Part shown: one piece after another, positions 51,961 through 58,751 of the stretch
Position numbering within the stretch: the first letter of the stretch is position 1
Layout of the letters: the number at the start of each line of letters is the position of its first letter
Virus record (IMG/VR): IMGVR_UViG_3300013004_000041
Location: 17,061 to 81,060 of that record
DNA from: a virus
Length of the DNA stretch: 64,000 nt
Direction: 5' to 3' (one strand)
Notes under the pieces: generated by a model
Databases searched by the model: none
The model's input: only the letters and a program-made list of their open reading frames with translations
Told to the model about the DNA's origin: nothing
Program-made: the position numbers and the translations under genes

Positions 51961-52533
51961 TTATACCACCGAAATATGAAGGTTGGCTGTTCTAGATCCT
52001 ACTACATCTATCCAGTCAGTACCGTCAAATTCCTTGGCATAAAATGTTATTTTTAAATTGTCTATTCCGCTAACAGAAACTACCTCTGTTTTAATAGAAG
52101 ACACTATAGGCATCTCTTCTGATGTTGCAAATGTTGTCTGAATACTAAAGTTTGCAGCGGTAGTGCTACCAATATATGCTGGATCTACGATTGCAGATAT
52201 TGGAATATAGCAATAGTTTGCGGTACTAAAATTAATACTTTGATTTACTACATATGTATTAGGAATTAATTTTGTAAGAGTCTGCCACTGTGTTGTACCT
52301 AAAACTTCTACATACTGATATATCATTAGGTATTCGTCATCAGTTGTTAATAAGTTTATATATAAATCAAATATTCTTGGATCTTGTCCAATATCAATTA
52401 AATCTGGTTTTCCATTACCTACAAAAACTAAACTTCCTCTATCACCTTTTAAGCCAAAGTCAACTTCGACATTAATTGATTCTGGGCCGCCCAAAACAAC
52501 TAAGTCATCATTTGCTAATAAAACTTCAGCCAT
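51961..52533 (-). CDS. Minor tail protein
   Basis: 190 aa. N-terminal 'VLLANDDLVVLGGPESINVEVDFGLKGDRGS' is a short beta-rich tail attachment segment with a single collagen-like 'KGDRG'. The rest is a beta-sandwich. Overlaps the preceding BppU-like gene by TAATG, so the two are made together. Tail adhesin role by context. Confidence 0.6.
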   Translation of the reverse strand: MAEVLLANDDLVVLGGPESINVEVDFGLKGDRGSLVFVGNGKPDLIDIGQDPRIFDLYINLLTTDDEYLMIYQYVEVLGTTQWQTLTKLIPNTYVVNQSINFSTANYCYIPISAIVDPAYIGSTTAANFSIQTTFATSEEMPIVSSIKTEVVSVSGIDNLKITFYAKEFDGTDWIDVVGSRTANLHISVV

Positions 52534-52964
52534 TACGGAGTAACCTGTCCTGTTACAGAAATTGTTCCTGTCAGCAATGTATGTACTATTGGATATGTAA
52601 ATGGGTTTCCATCTGATGTGTCGTTTGATGGACGAGTTACCTGAACGTCATAAACATAAGTTGTTCCAGGGGTTAAATATTGAGCATCATCTGGTCTAAT
52701 AGCACAACCGACAAATGTTTTTGTCGAATCAATCCATGCTGCACACTTATGCCAGGATGTTGATCCTCTTGATGTGGCAAAAGTAAAAATTACATTGTCA
52801 TATGGAACATTTGGGGTAAGTGGATCATTATCGTCATCATAAGATCCTCCGCCTGTATATGGTGTTAAGTCAAAAATGTCTCCGCTTGGAGTTTTTGGGT
52901 AAATACGAAATTCATAGGTATCACCCTTATAGTACGAAATATTATATGTTCCTGGAAATGCCAT
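52533..52964 (-). CDS. BppU-like N-terminal domain protein (copy 2 of 3)
   Basis: 143 aa. Same plan as the other two copies: 'YYKGDTYEFRIYPKTPSGDIFDLTPY' near the start and 'HTLLTGTISVTGQVTP' at the end. It has an extra Asp/Asn/Pro-rich loop (about residues 40-55). AAGGAGG precedes the ATG, and a TATAAT lies just upstream. Probably a small baseplate/fibre adaptor. Confidence 0.6.
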   Translation of the reverse strand: MAFPGTYNISYYKGDTYEFRIYPKTPSGDIFDLTPYTGGGSYDDDNDPLTPNVPYDNVIFTFATSRGSTSWHKCAAWIDSTKTFVGCAIRPDDAQYLTPGTTYVYDVQVTRPSNDTSDGNPFTYPIVHTLLTGTISVTGQVTP

Positions 52965-52980
52965 AGTTCCTCCTTGTAAA

Positions 52981-53700
52981 TTATATCACAGACACGTATA
53001 TAGAATTCATCAATACTGAAGAATCATAGTCTGCCCTAATTTGAGGTACCGCTCCAGAACTCCACATGGCACTGTCTTCTATAAAGAAATTTTGTGTAAC
53101 ATACATGTTATATACATATTGATATTTTAATGATGCCACAAATTGAGAAATTTCAGTAGTAGATTTAGGGAAAAAGGTTCTAATCCAAACCTCTGTATTA
53201 TTACTATACGTTGTAAGTTCAAAATTATAAGTAACAAAAACTTGAGATCCTACATTTAATCCTTTAAAATTTAACTGTCTTGTGTTTTCATTCCATAGGC
53301 TTACAGAGTCTTTTGGTAAATATTTTTCATTGGTATTGGACCCTTTTGAATCTACCCAAACACTAACCCATCCGTCTTCACCTTTATCTGCGCCAAGTCT
53401 AATTTCTTTTCTATTATTGTTAAAGTATGCTCCCCATCCAGCCTGTTGACCAGACGCAGATAGAGAACTTAGTCCATCTTTGCCAGGGGTACCTCTTTCG
53501 CCTTTAGATCCTTGTATGCCGTCTTTTCCAGCAGGTCCCTGAGGTCCAGGTACCCCTGCAGGTCCTTGAGGCCCCATAGGGCCAGGTACAGGAACATAAT
53601 TAATTAATACATCAGTATTTGTTGTTTGAGTTTCTACAACTTGTGCAGCATAACTAGATTTTTTGTTTGTAGGAAAATCCATGGATTTAGAAACGGCCAT
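52981..53700 (-). CDS. Collagen-like tail protein 2
   Basis: 239 aa. Residues about 36-77 are Gly-X-Y triplets (GPMGPQGPAGVPGPQGPAG then KDGIQGSKGERGTPGKDG), rich in Pro and Lys at the Y position, which would form a trimeric triple helix. The C-terminal part is beta-rich ('GWGAYFNNNRKEIRLGADKGEDGWVSVWVDSKG', later 'TTYSNNTEVWIRTFF'), fitting a fibre head. Ribosome binding site is weak (AAAGAAAAG). Proline at X/Y positions is a plausible target of the P4H-like enzyme encoded downstream. Confidence 0.75.
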   Translation of the reverse strand: MAVSKSMDFPTNKKSSYAAQVVETQTTNTDVLINYVPVPGPMGPQGPAGVPGPQGPAGKDGIQGSKGERGTPGKDGLSSLSASGQQAGWGAYFNNNRKEIRLGADKGEDGWVSVWVDSKGSNTNEKYLPKDSVSLWNENTRQLNFKGLNVGSQVFVTYNFELTTYSNNTEVWIRTFFPKSTTEISQFVASLKYQYVYNMYVTQNFFIEDSAMWSSGAVPQIRADYDSSVLMNSIYVSVI

Positions 53701-53709
53701 GGCTTTTCT

Positions 53710-54513
53710 TTATAGGTCTCCGACTTTATTTACTGTAACAATAACTGACGGAATAGATGGGACTCCAACTGGTGTACCAGAGTCAGCAATGGCAGCAATA
53801 GAAACATTTGTGCTTGCTGTGTACCACATCAATTGAAAATCTTGAGGCAGAACATCACAATTTACAAAGAAATTCCACGCAGCAACGTTGTAAGTATTAT
53901 TATTAGCCATGTGAATAATTGTTGCTGTATCTGGAACATCTACATCGTTATGTCTCATCCAAACATAAATATCTGCTGCAGATCCACCAGTTTTTTCTAA
54001 TTGTAAACTAAATGCAATATTATAAATACCTAAAATATCCATTGTTATTCTTGAACCATCTACAATATTTATCCCATTTGAAAAATCTGTAGAGTTTAAG
54101 GTTATAGCCTTAATTGATCCACCTGTTTGAATAGTTGTATCAAAAAATGATCCTAGTTTGGCTCCAGTTAAACTTCCTGGCTCACCTTGAATTCCTTGAA
54201 TACCTTGCTCACCTTGTGGTCCTTCTTCGCCCTTTGCTGCAACTAAATCCCAAAATAAACCTTCAGATGGAGTATCTCCAACATTGCCACCATTTGCATT
54301 TTTACGATACCATGTTTGGCCGTCATAAGTTACAACATCTCCAACTACGTAAGATGCTCCTGGATTGTATTCACCATTGTAATACCATGCAGCGTCTGCA
54401 CCTGCTGGACCCTGTTGTCCTACTTCTCCCTGTGGACCTTGTGCACCAGTTGCACCTGTGTCGCCTTGTTGTCCTTCTGCGCCTGGCATAGGAACTATCT
54501 TAATAACTGCCAT
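53710..54513 (-). CDS. Collagen-like tail protein 1 with carbohydrate-binding-like module
   Basis: 267 aa. Residues 11-40 and about 92-112 are Gly-X-Y triplets. Between them 'AWYYNGEYNPGASYVVGDVVTYDGQTWYRKNANGG' is like a chitin/cellulose-binding module of the CBM5/12 type. The C-terminal 140 residues form a C1q/TNF-like beta-sandwich ('SRITMDILGIYNIAFSLQLEKTGGSAADIYVWMRHNDVDVP...NVAAWNFFVNC'). A trimeric adhesin is likely. AGGAGG lies before the ATG, which overlaps the upstream stop (TAATG). Confidence 0.75.
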   Translation of the reverse strand: MAVIKIVPMPGAEGQQGDTGATGAQGPQGEVGQQGPAGADAAWYYNGEYNPGASYVVGDVVTYDGQTWYRKNANGGNVGDTPSEGLFWDLVAAKGEEGPQGEQGIQGIQGEPGSLTGAKLGSFFDTTIQTGGSIKAITLNSTDFSNGINIVDGSRITMDILGIYNIAFSLQLEKTGGSAADIYVWMRHNDVDVPDTATIIHMANNNTYNVAAWNFFVNCDVLPQDFQLMWYTASTNVSIAAIADSGTPVGVPSIPSVIVTVNKVGDL

Positions 54514-54911
54514 TATAAACTTCCTCCTGGTGTAACATCACCTAACACATAAATAGTTCCAATAACTGGAGTCCAAATTGTATCTTCTATTTCATTAGCA
54601 ATTGTTACCTGTAAATCAAATGGTAACTCTGCAACTGTTGCTGCATATTTTAATCCCCAGTTTTTTGTAACTGAAGGATAGGCTGTAATGTCTACATAGC
54701 CATCTGCTGGTTCGCAATCAAGCGCATCCAAAATATCTCCAGATTGATCATATGCAGTTGCCCTGTATATCCATCCTTCAGTATCGTAATAAGTAACTTC
54801 ATCGTCGTTATAAAATTCTACACGTAGTGTGGCTGTATCTCCACGTACAACTCTCCATTGAACGTTTACTGGATCAGCACCAAATTTTTCGGGAGCGCAG
54901 AAGTTTGCCAT
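54513..54911 (-). CDS. BppU-like N-terminal domain protein (copy 3 of 3)
   Basis: 132 aa from the ATG at 54911 (an in-frame start 30 codons earlier is unlikely). 'VQWRVVRGDTATLRVEFYNDDEVTYYDTEGWIYRATAYDQSGD' and the last strand 'GTIYVLGDVTPGGSL' match the two paralogues. The start is leaderless by the usual test: TATAAT ends 9 nt before it and no ribosome binding site is seen. First gene of the fibre operon. Confidence 0.65.
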   Translation of the reverse strand: MANFCAPEKFGADPVNVQWRVVRGDTATLRVEFYNDDEVTYYDTEGWIYRATAYDQSGDILDALDCEPADGYVDITAYPSVTKNWGLKYAATVAELPFDLQVTIANEIEDTIWTPVIGTIYVLGDVTPGGSL

Positions 54912-54920
54912 AATACAAAG

Positions 54921-54950
54921 ATTATACCATAAAATATAGACTTGCCCCAA
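54921..54950 (-). promoter_or_regulatory. Leaderless promoter of the tail fibre operon
   Basis: TTGGGG (54945-54950), 18-bp spacer, TATAAT (54921-54926), 9 nt, ATG. The predicted start of transcription falls at the ATG. Confidence 0.6.
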
Positions 54951-54984
54951 GGTCGGTGGGTATGGAGACGGACCAAAGGGCAAG
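54941..54984 (-). terminator. Two-step hairpin upstream of the fibre operon
   Basis: Outer stem CTTGCCC/GGGCAAG (7 bp) and inner GGTC/GACC around a 16-nt loop. Leftward, it is followed by a modestly T-rich stretch (TCTATATTTTA), so it may end transcription from the holin-like gene. It overlaps the -35 of the fibre promoter. Confidence 0.5.
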
Positions 54985-55196
54985 CATTTAAAGTATATCA
55001 TAACAGTACAAAATGGACATCAATATCTCATATGTTTGAATCATAAAATTCTTTATGGTATAGTTGTTATCGGGTTTGTGGGGACTTTGCACTAGAGATA
55101 TATCTTCACTTCCACCATTAGATGTAACAAAAAATCTATGGGGGGAGGGGGGGACTTTCCCTCAGAGATAATTATTCTTTATATATAATATATAAA
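54985..55196. other. Intergenic region with a ~28-bp imperfect direct repeat
   Basis: No convincing gene. Two copies of a GGGGACTTT...AGAGATA element (about 55079-55107 and 55149-55177) lie about 70 bp apart, each followed by an A+T-rich stretch. A G-rich run (GGGGGGAGGGGGG) precedes the second copy. Possible regulator sites or a processing signal. Confidence 0.45.
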
Positions 55197-55481
55197 CTAC
55201 TTTTTACTAGATATATAATCCAAAAGAATCATATACATTTTGTCAAGTTTCTTATCCATATCTCTACGCATTTGATCTGCTTCATCTTGACGTTCTTTAA
55301 TTTCTTTAATTTCTCTATTTGTGGCTTTAATCTCATCTCTCATTGATGAGCCAGAATTTGGTTTTAATTCAGAAAGGTAATGTTTTACTAACCACTTGAC
55401 TCCAGCAGAAAAGCCTGCTAGAATAGTGAATACACCAATTATGATTTCTATAATAAGAGCGGTTCCTTCTGTAGCAAACAT
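55197..55481 (-). CDS. Holin-like membrane protein (DUF2746-like)
   Basis: 94 aa. One membrane helix (residues about 8-30, IIEIIIGVFTILAGFSAGVKWLV) followed by a highly charged coiled coil (EIKATNREIKEIKERQDEADQMRRDMDKKLDKMY). This is the layout of the DUF2746 family of actinophages and of XhlA-type hemolysin/holin partners, often near lysis genes. It is first on the leftward strand. TATAAT lies 9 nt before the ATG with no ribosome binding site, so the mRNA is probably leaderless. Confidence 0.65.
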   Translation of the reverse strand: MFATEGTALIIEIIIGVFTILAGFSAGVKWLVKHYLSELKPNSGSSMRDEIKATNREIKEIKERQDEADQMRRDMDKKLDKMYMILLDYISSKK

Positions 55482-55490
55482 AACAGGTAA

Positions 55491-55519
55491 ATTATAAGGG
55501 GAGTTTTTAAAAAATACAA
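55491..55519 (-). promoter_or_regulatory. Leaderless promoter of the holin-like gene
   Basis: TTGTAT (55514-55519), 17-bp spacer, TATAAT (55491-55496), then 9 nt to the ATG at 55481. Confidence 0.6.
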
Positions 55520-55570
55520 ATGCTATCCAAAATAATTAAAAAAATTAAGTATCTAATATGGAGAAGAAAG

Positions 55571-55600
55571 ATGCGTAAGAAGCAGGAGTTTATTTACTAA
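55571..55600 (+). CDS. Possible 9-codon leader peptide
   Basis: ATG at 55571 encodes MRKKQEFIY and stops at 55598-55600 in a TAATG overlap with the SGNH-like gene. GGAGAAG precedes it. Coupling through this short frame would explain why the downstream ATG has only a distant AGGAG (11 nt). Confidence 0.4.
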   Translation: MRKKQEFIY

Positions 55601-56502
55601 TGGCTGAATTAGAAGAAGATCCATTTTTTGGAGTATTAAATCGTGACTTTGTCTATATACTTAACGGAACAGAAGATATAAAACTTCCAAATAATTCCTA
55701 TTCAACTTGGTGTATGGATTGTGATCATCCTGTGTGTGTTAAAAGACAGCATAGAATTATTAAAAATAATTGGCATAAATACCCTGCTTTTGAATACAAA
55801 TTAAACAACTATGGCTTTAGAAGTGATGACTTTTCTTCAGAACTCGCTGGATCAAATATTCTTTATGGTGGATGCTCAAATACATTTGCACTTGGAGTTC
55901 CAATTGAATACTCTTGGGCATATCAACTAAATAAACATTTAGGGAAAAATAAATATTTTAGTACAGCAGTTAACAGTTCATCTATTGATGTAGTTGTTCA
56001 CAATACAATAAATTACATTCGTAAAATTGGAAAGCCTTCTGGAATTATTCTTTTACTTCCAGATTTATTGCGAGTAGTTTCGAAAATTGACATGAGACTG
56101 GATAAAAAAGTAGGAACATATCCAATCCTTGTAAATACAGGAAAGCAGATAATGGGAGATGAAAAAACATTTCCAATCATTCGTGGAAACTTGTTATTTA
56201 GATTTTATGAAGACGTTACCGCATTGGAAATGATTTGTGAAACATTAGATATTCCTCTTATGTGGTCTACATGGAACGAAGATTTAAATAATATTATAAA
56301 AGAAGAACTACATGATAAATTTAATCACTATGTCAATATGCTTGATAATATAAGATTTGAGCATTGGCAAGAAAATGAAGAGGCAGACAGTAGTATGTTT
56401 TGGAAGGCTTCACGAGAAGGCCATTATCCAGGAGTAACTCATAAAGTATACGCAGATGTAATGTTTGAGTTATGGCAGAAAAAATATGGATCACCTTCTT
56501 AA
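55600..56502 (+). CDS. SGNH/GDSL-like hydrolase
   Basis: 300 aa. Block I is 'NILYGGCSNTFALGV' with Ser93 as nucleophile (GxSxT type), followed by 'YFSTAVNSSSIDVVVHNTINYIRKIGKPSGIILLLPDLLRV', the glycine/asparagine blocks of SGNH hydrolases. Near the C-terminus 'SREGHYPGVTHKVYADVMFELW' fits the acid-His block V, with Glu in place of Asp. Similar proteins deacylate glycans or lipids; some phages use them to alter surface glycans. Opens the rightward arm. Two CxxC-like pairs (CMDCDHPVC near residue 38) may bind metal. Confidence 0.65.
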   Translation: MAELEEDPFFGVLNRDFVYILNGTEDIKLPNNSYSTWCMDCDHPVCVKRQHRIIKNNWHKYPAFEYKLNNYGFRSDDFSSELAGSNILYGGCSNTFALGVPIEYSWAYQLNKHLGKNKYFSTAVNSSSIDVVVHNTINYIRKIGKPSGIILLLPDLLRVVSKIDMRLDKKVGTYPILVNTGKQIMGDEKTFPIIRGNLLFRFYEDVTALEMICETLDIPLMWSTWNEDLNNIIKEELHDKFNHYVNMLDNIRFEHWQENEEADSSMFWKASREGHYPGVTHKVYADVMFELWQKKYGSPS

Positions 56503-57265
56503 GGAGAGTATTAAATATACTCTGGATTACTCCACAAAACTAATCATCTCGCCAGATATGGATGGTTTAGTTTCGGCGCAATTACTAAATAGATATAATG
56601 GATCTACTATTGTCGGCACATATGATAAAAATGTTTTATGTCTCGCCGACGGTATAGATGTCAAAGAGTGCCTATTCGTTGACTGTGATATGAATCACGA
56701 AAATTTTGTTTCAATTGGAAATCATATGCGACTGGTAAACGATAATGTTTCGTCGAGAGGATTTAATCCGAATCAATATTTCGGCATAAATAAATATACA
56801 TCAAAGTTTCCGTTCGCAACGGCTTACTTAATTGCGTTCGGATTAGATCTTGAAACATCGGCGACAGATATGATACGCATGGCATACGCTGATTCTACTT
56901 TAAAAAATATGGAAAATTACAGCGATAACATGCGAACATGGTCTGATAGGATGAATTGTCCATCTGTTGAATATGTTATACGTAACTCAGAAATTGCCAA
57001 ATATGCGGATGACACATTTAGGGCGGTATACCCAAATCAATCCCTTACATCCAAAAGATATGGCAAAGAACGTTACATACAAACCCTTAATGATCAATTA
57101 ACACATGAGAATGTTTCACATGAAACCTTGGTATCCTATCAAAAATATAAGTCCGATAAGATTGGTTTGACTACATTGAATAAATATATGTCCGACATAA
57201 TGTCATATGCTGAAATATATCAAGGTGAGTATTCTGTTACGTATTATGATAAGATAGATGAATGA
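56486..57265 (+). CDS. DHH-like phosphoesterase-fold protein
   Basis: 259 aa from the ATG at 56486, overlapping the SGNH-like gene by 17 bp. 'LIISPDMDGLVSAQLLNRY' is the DHH-type motif I (DxDG) and 'CLFVDCDMNHENF' fits motif II. 'YFGINKYTSKFPFATAYLIAFGL' follows as in RecJ-like folds. The strict DHH triplet is not present, so activity as a nuclease or nucleotide phosphodiesterase is uncertain. Role may be nucleic-acid or signalling-nucleotide turnover during infection. Confidence 0.55.
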   Translation: MDHLLKESIKYTLDYSTKLIISPDMDGLVSAQLLNRYNGSTIVGTYDKNVLCLADGIDVKECLFVDCDMNHENFVSIGNHMRLVNDNVSSRGFNPNQYFGINKYTSKFPFATAYLIAFGLDLETSATDMIRMAYADSTLKNMENYSDNMRTWSDRMNCPSVEYVIRNSEIAKYADDTFRAVYPNQSLTSKRYGKERYIQTLNDQLTHENVSHETLVSYQKYKSDKIGLTTLNKYMSDIMSYAEIYQGEYSVTYYDKIDE

Positions 57266-57462
57266 GTGATGATGTTAGGTTTATAGACCTATTTGATCCT
57301 AATCAGCCAAGAAGCGATAGGGATCTCATTGAGTCCCGTCTCGAAATTTGCAATACCTGCCCACATTTCAATAAAAGACTTGTCAAATGTAAGAAGTGTG
57401 GATGCTATATGAAATTAAAGACAACACTTGTTCAAGCGAAATGTCCACTTGGCAAATGGTGA
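57262..57462 (+). CDS. Small Cys-rich zinc-binding protein (copy 2 of 2)
   Basis: 66 aa. 'RLEICNTCPHFNKRLVKCKKCGCYMKLKTTLVQAKCPLGKW' aligns with the end of the protein at 47540-47770, including the last six residues. Five or six Cys likely bind zinc. ATGA overlap with the DHH-like gene. The two copies sit in separate operons on opposite strands. Confidence 0.65.
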   Translation: MSDDVRFIDLFDPNQPRSDRDLIESRLEICNTCPHFNKRLVKCKKCGCYMKLKTTLVQAKCPLGKW

Positions 57463-57477
57463 TTGATCTGCTACAAT
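57449..57477 (+). promoter_or_regulatory. Promoter for the 59-aa gene
   Basis: TTGGCA (57449-57454), 17-bp spacer, TACAAT (57472-57477); AAGGAG and the ATG follow at 57501. The -35 lies inside the end of the Cys-rich gene. Confidence 0.6.
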
Positions 57478-57500
57478 ATAAGAACAATAAAGGAGACAAA

Positions 57501-57680
57501 ATGATTACTAGAGAAACCATCGTAAATGCAGTTGTGGAGACTGTAGAAGATAATATTAGATCAGAAGCACCAAAGGATATGTCATCCCAAGAGGTTGATG
57601 CTATGCTTACATTAGGTAGACAAGGTCTTGTAACTACCGCTCAAAAAATCGCAGATAAACTTTTAAATAAAAACGTTTGA
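57501..57680 (+). CDS. Small helical protein
   Basis: 59 aa from the ATG with AAGGAG 6 nt upstream. Mostly helical ('TIVNAVVETVEDNIRSEAPKDMSSQEVDAMLTLGRQGLVTTAQKIADKLL'). No recognised family. Confidence 0.6.
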   Translation: MITRETIVNAVVETVEDNIRSEAPKDMSSQEVDAMLTLGRQGLVTTAQKIADKLLNKNV

Positions 57681-57712
57681 GCAAAATCTGAAAAATTTTT
57701 TATAAAGTCATT

Positions 57713-57742
57713 TTGACAAAAATCTGAATATTTTGCTAATAT
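57713..57742 (+). promoter_or_regulatory. Promoter-like sequence without a downstream gene
   Basis: TTGACA (57713-57718), 18-bp spacer, TAATAT (57737-57742). There is no coding frame downstream on this strand; the transcript would be antisense to the leftward small genes and could be a regulatory RNA. Chance occurrence in A+T-rich DNA is possible. Confidence 0.35.
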
Positions 57743-57801
57743 GTACGATACAGGAAATTTAAAAATAAATACAAAAAAATAGTGAGCACATAATAGAAAG
57801 A

Positions 57802-57844
57802 TCGCACCATTACTGATGCGACCTAATCTTTTATACTGGTGCGA
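57802..57844 (-). terminator. Hairpin at the end of the leftward small-gene cluster
   Basis: 7-bp stem TCGCACC/GGTGCGA with a long loop that contains a smaller TCGCA/TGCGA alternative. Leftward it is followed by TCTTTCTATTAT. It lies just after the stop at 57847 and between convergent genes, so it may work in both directions. Confidence 0.5.
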
Positions 57845-57846
57845 CT

Positions 57847-58029
57847 CTATCTTATAGGAGCCGTGCCCTGTAAATAACCATCTATACCCAGCAGGTCGCA
57901 AGTAACCTTCACTCGTTGATTTTTCTTTAGGTTATTGCGATACAATTCAATAAAGTATTGGACATTTTCTTTTGTAGGTAAATCCATGTCCATCTCTTTA
58001 CCGCTCATCGTTGTTATTGTTACTTTCAT
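57847..58029 (-). CDS. Small protein, paralogue of the 58-aa gene at 59527
   Basis: 60 aa. 'KVTITTMSGKEMDMDLPTKENVQYFIELYRNNLKKNQRVKVTCDLLGIDGYLQG' shares the 'ITLT...S-n-G' start and the 'LKVECDLLAISGTVRG'-like end with the rightward gene at 59527-59703. AAGAAAG lies before the ATG. Function unknown. Confidence 0.6.
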   Translation of the reverse strand: MKVTITTMSGKEMDMDLPTKENVQYFIELYRNNLKKNQRVKVTCDLLGIDGYLQGTAPIR

Positions 58030-58132
58030 TTATTTCTTCTTTCTTGTAATGACTTCTATCGTAATTTGCTATTGTGCCACCATTGGCTAAGTGTGCTTTT
58101 CTGCGGAGTTGTTCCTCACTATACCCCGCCAC
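57998..58132 (-). CDS. Possible 44-aa protein
   Basis: GTG at 58132 in a TAGTG overlap with the 36-aa gene; encodes AGYSEEQLRRKAHLANGG then a basic stretch, overlapping the next gene by 32 bp. 'GYSEEQLRRKA' is a plausible helical start of small phage proteins, but the GTG has no clear ribosome binding site. Confidence 0.4.
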   Translation of the reverse strand: MAGYSEEQLRRKAHLANGGTIANYDRSHYKKEEINESNNNNDER

Positions 58133-58242
58133 TATAACACGCACTCGCAAGGCTCGATGGAGTAATCCTCGTTATCACCATAGAAAATAATACCTCTACC
58201 TGAGCAGGTATCGCACTCAATAATTTGTAATGAGTTTATCAT
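58132..58242 (-). CDS. 36-aa Cys-rich protein
   Basis: 'IIECDTCSGRGIIFYGDNEDYSIEPCECVL': a CxxCxGxG half-repeat like the DnaJ zinc finger and a closing CxC. Starts directly after the stop of the previous gene (TAAATG) with AGGTGAG upstream. Likely a small zinc-binding protein. Confidence 0.6.
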   Translation of the reverse strand: MINSLQIIECDTCSGRGIIFYGDNEDYSIEPCECVL

Positions 58243-58440
58243 TTACTCACCTACCTTTACCGCAATAATTCTGTAATTATCCTTATAGGAATAAGGGGTT
58301 CTAACTAATACTCGATACGCTTCTGCGTTAGAATACCAGACATCAGATTTTTCTGCTGAAATAATCTCGCCCGTCAAAGTATTTGAGCGATAGGTTTTGC
58401 CTACTAATAGGCTTTCGATTGTGTATAGATTTGCTGACAT
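58243..58440 (-). CDS. Small protein, paralogue of the 70-aa gene at 60300
   Basis: 65 aa from the ATG at 58440. 'SANLYTIESLLVGKTYRSNTLTGEIISAEKSDVWYSNAEAYRVLVRT...YRIIAVKVG' matches the rightward gene at 60300-60512 along its length. GAAGG lies before the ATG. A small beta-barrel (SH3-like) fold is plausible. First gene of the leftward cluster. Confidence 0.7.
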   Translation of the reverse strand: MSANLYTIESLLVGKTYRSNTLTGEIISAEKSDVWYSNAEAYRVLVRTPYSYKDNYRIIAVKVGE

Positions 58441-58522
58441 GAGCAACCTTCTTTCTTTCTTTTGATAATTCTATTCTATCAGGGGGGTCTGACATTTTGG
58501 CTACTTATTTGCTGAGGCTCAT

Positions 58523-58538
58523 TGTGAGTTGTATCACA
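58523..58538. promoter_or_regulatory. CRP/GlxR-type palindrome (perfect)
   Basis: TGTGA-N6-TCACA. Confidence 0.55.
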
Positions 58539-58641
58539 CTTATTCGCTCAGGCTCATTAGCCTTGTGTCCTTTATTTATTTGTATAGGAGAATAATAACA
58601 TAGATACCATCAAAAGTCAAGTACCTTATCGGCGTGTCGCA

Positions 58642-58657
58642 TGTGGTGTTTATCACA
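58642..58657. promoter_or_regulatory. CRP/GlxR-type palindrome (one mismatch)
   Basis: TGTGG-N6-TCACA. Confidence 0.5.
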
Positions 58658-58697
58658 TAGACAAAACGGACATATCGGACAACTACCTAGGAAAAAG

Positions 58698-58706
58698 TTA
58701 TCCACA
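58698..58706 (+). promoter_or_regulatory. DnaA box
   Basis: TTATCCACA, an exact match to the consensus DnaA box. Confidence 0.55.
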
Positions 58707-58722
58707 GGTCTGACCATTCATG

Positions 58723-58731
58723 TGTGGATAA
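58723..58731 (-). promoter_or_regulatory. DnaA box
   Basis: TGTGGATAA, an exact reverse-complement DnaA box 16 bp from the previous one, facing it. Confidence 0.55.
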
Positions 58732-58735
58732 CTAA

Positions 58736-58751
58736 TGTGAGCCTTATCACA
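58736..58751. promoter_or_regulatory. CRP/GlxR-type palindrome (perfect)
   Basis: TGTGA-N6-TCACA, 4 bp from a DnaA box. Confidence 0.55.

Noticed and set aside
54912-55196. Coding capacity in the intergenic region
   Set aside because: Only frames under 30 codons without ribosome binding sites are present on either strand.
57641-57901. 86-codon leftward frame
   Set aside because: It overlaps the end of a better supported rightward gene and the hairpin, has no ribosome binding site, and its composition is unlike a protein.
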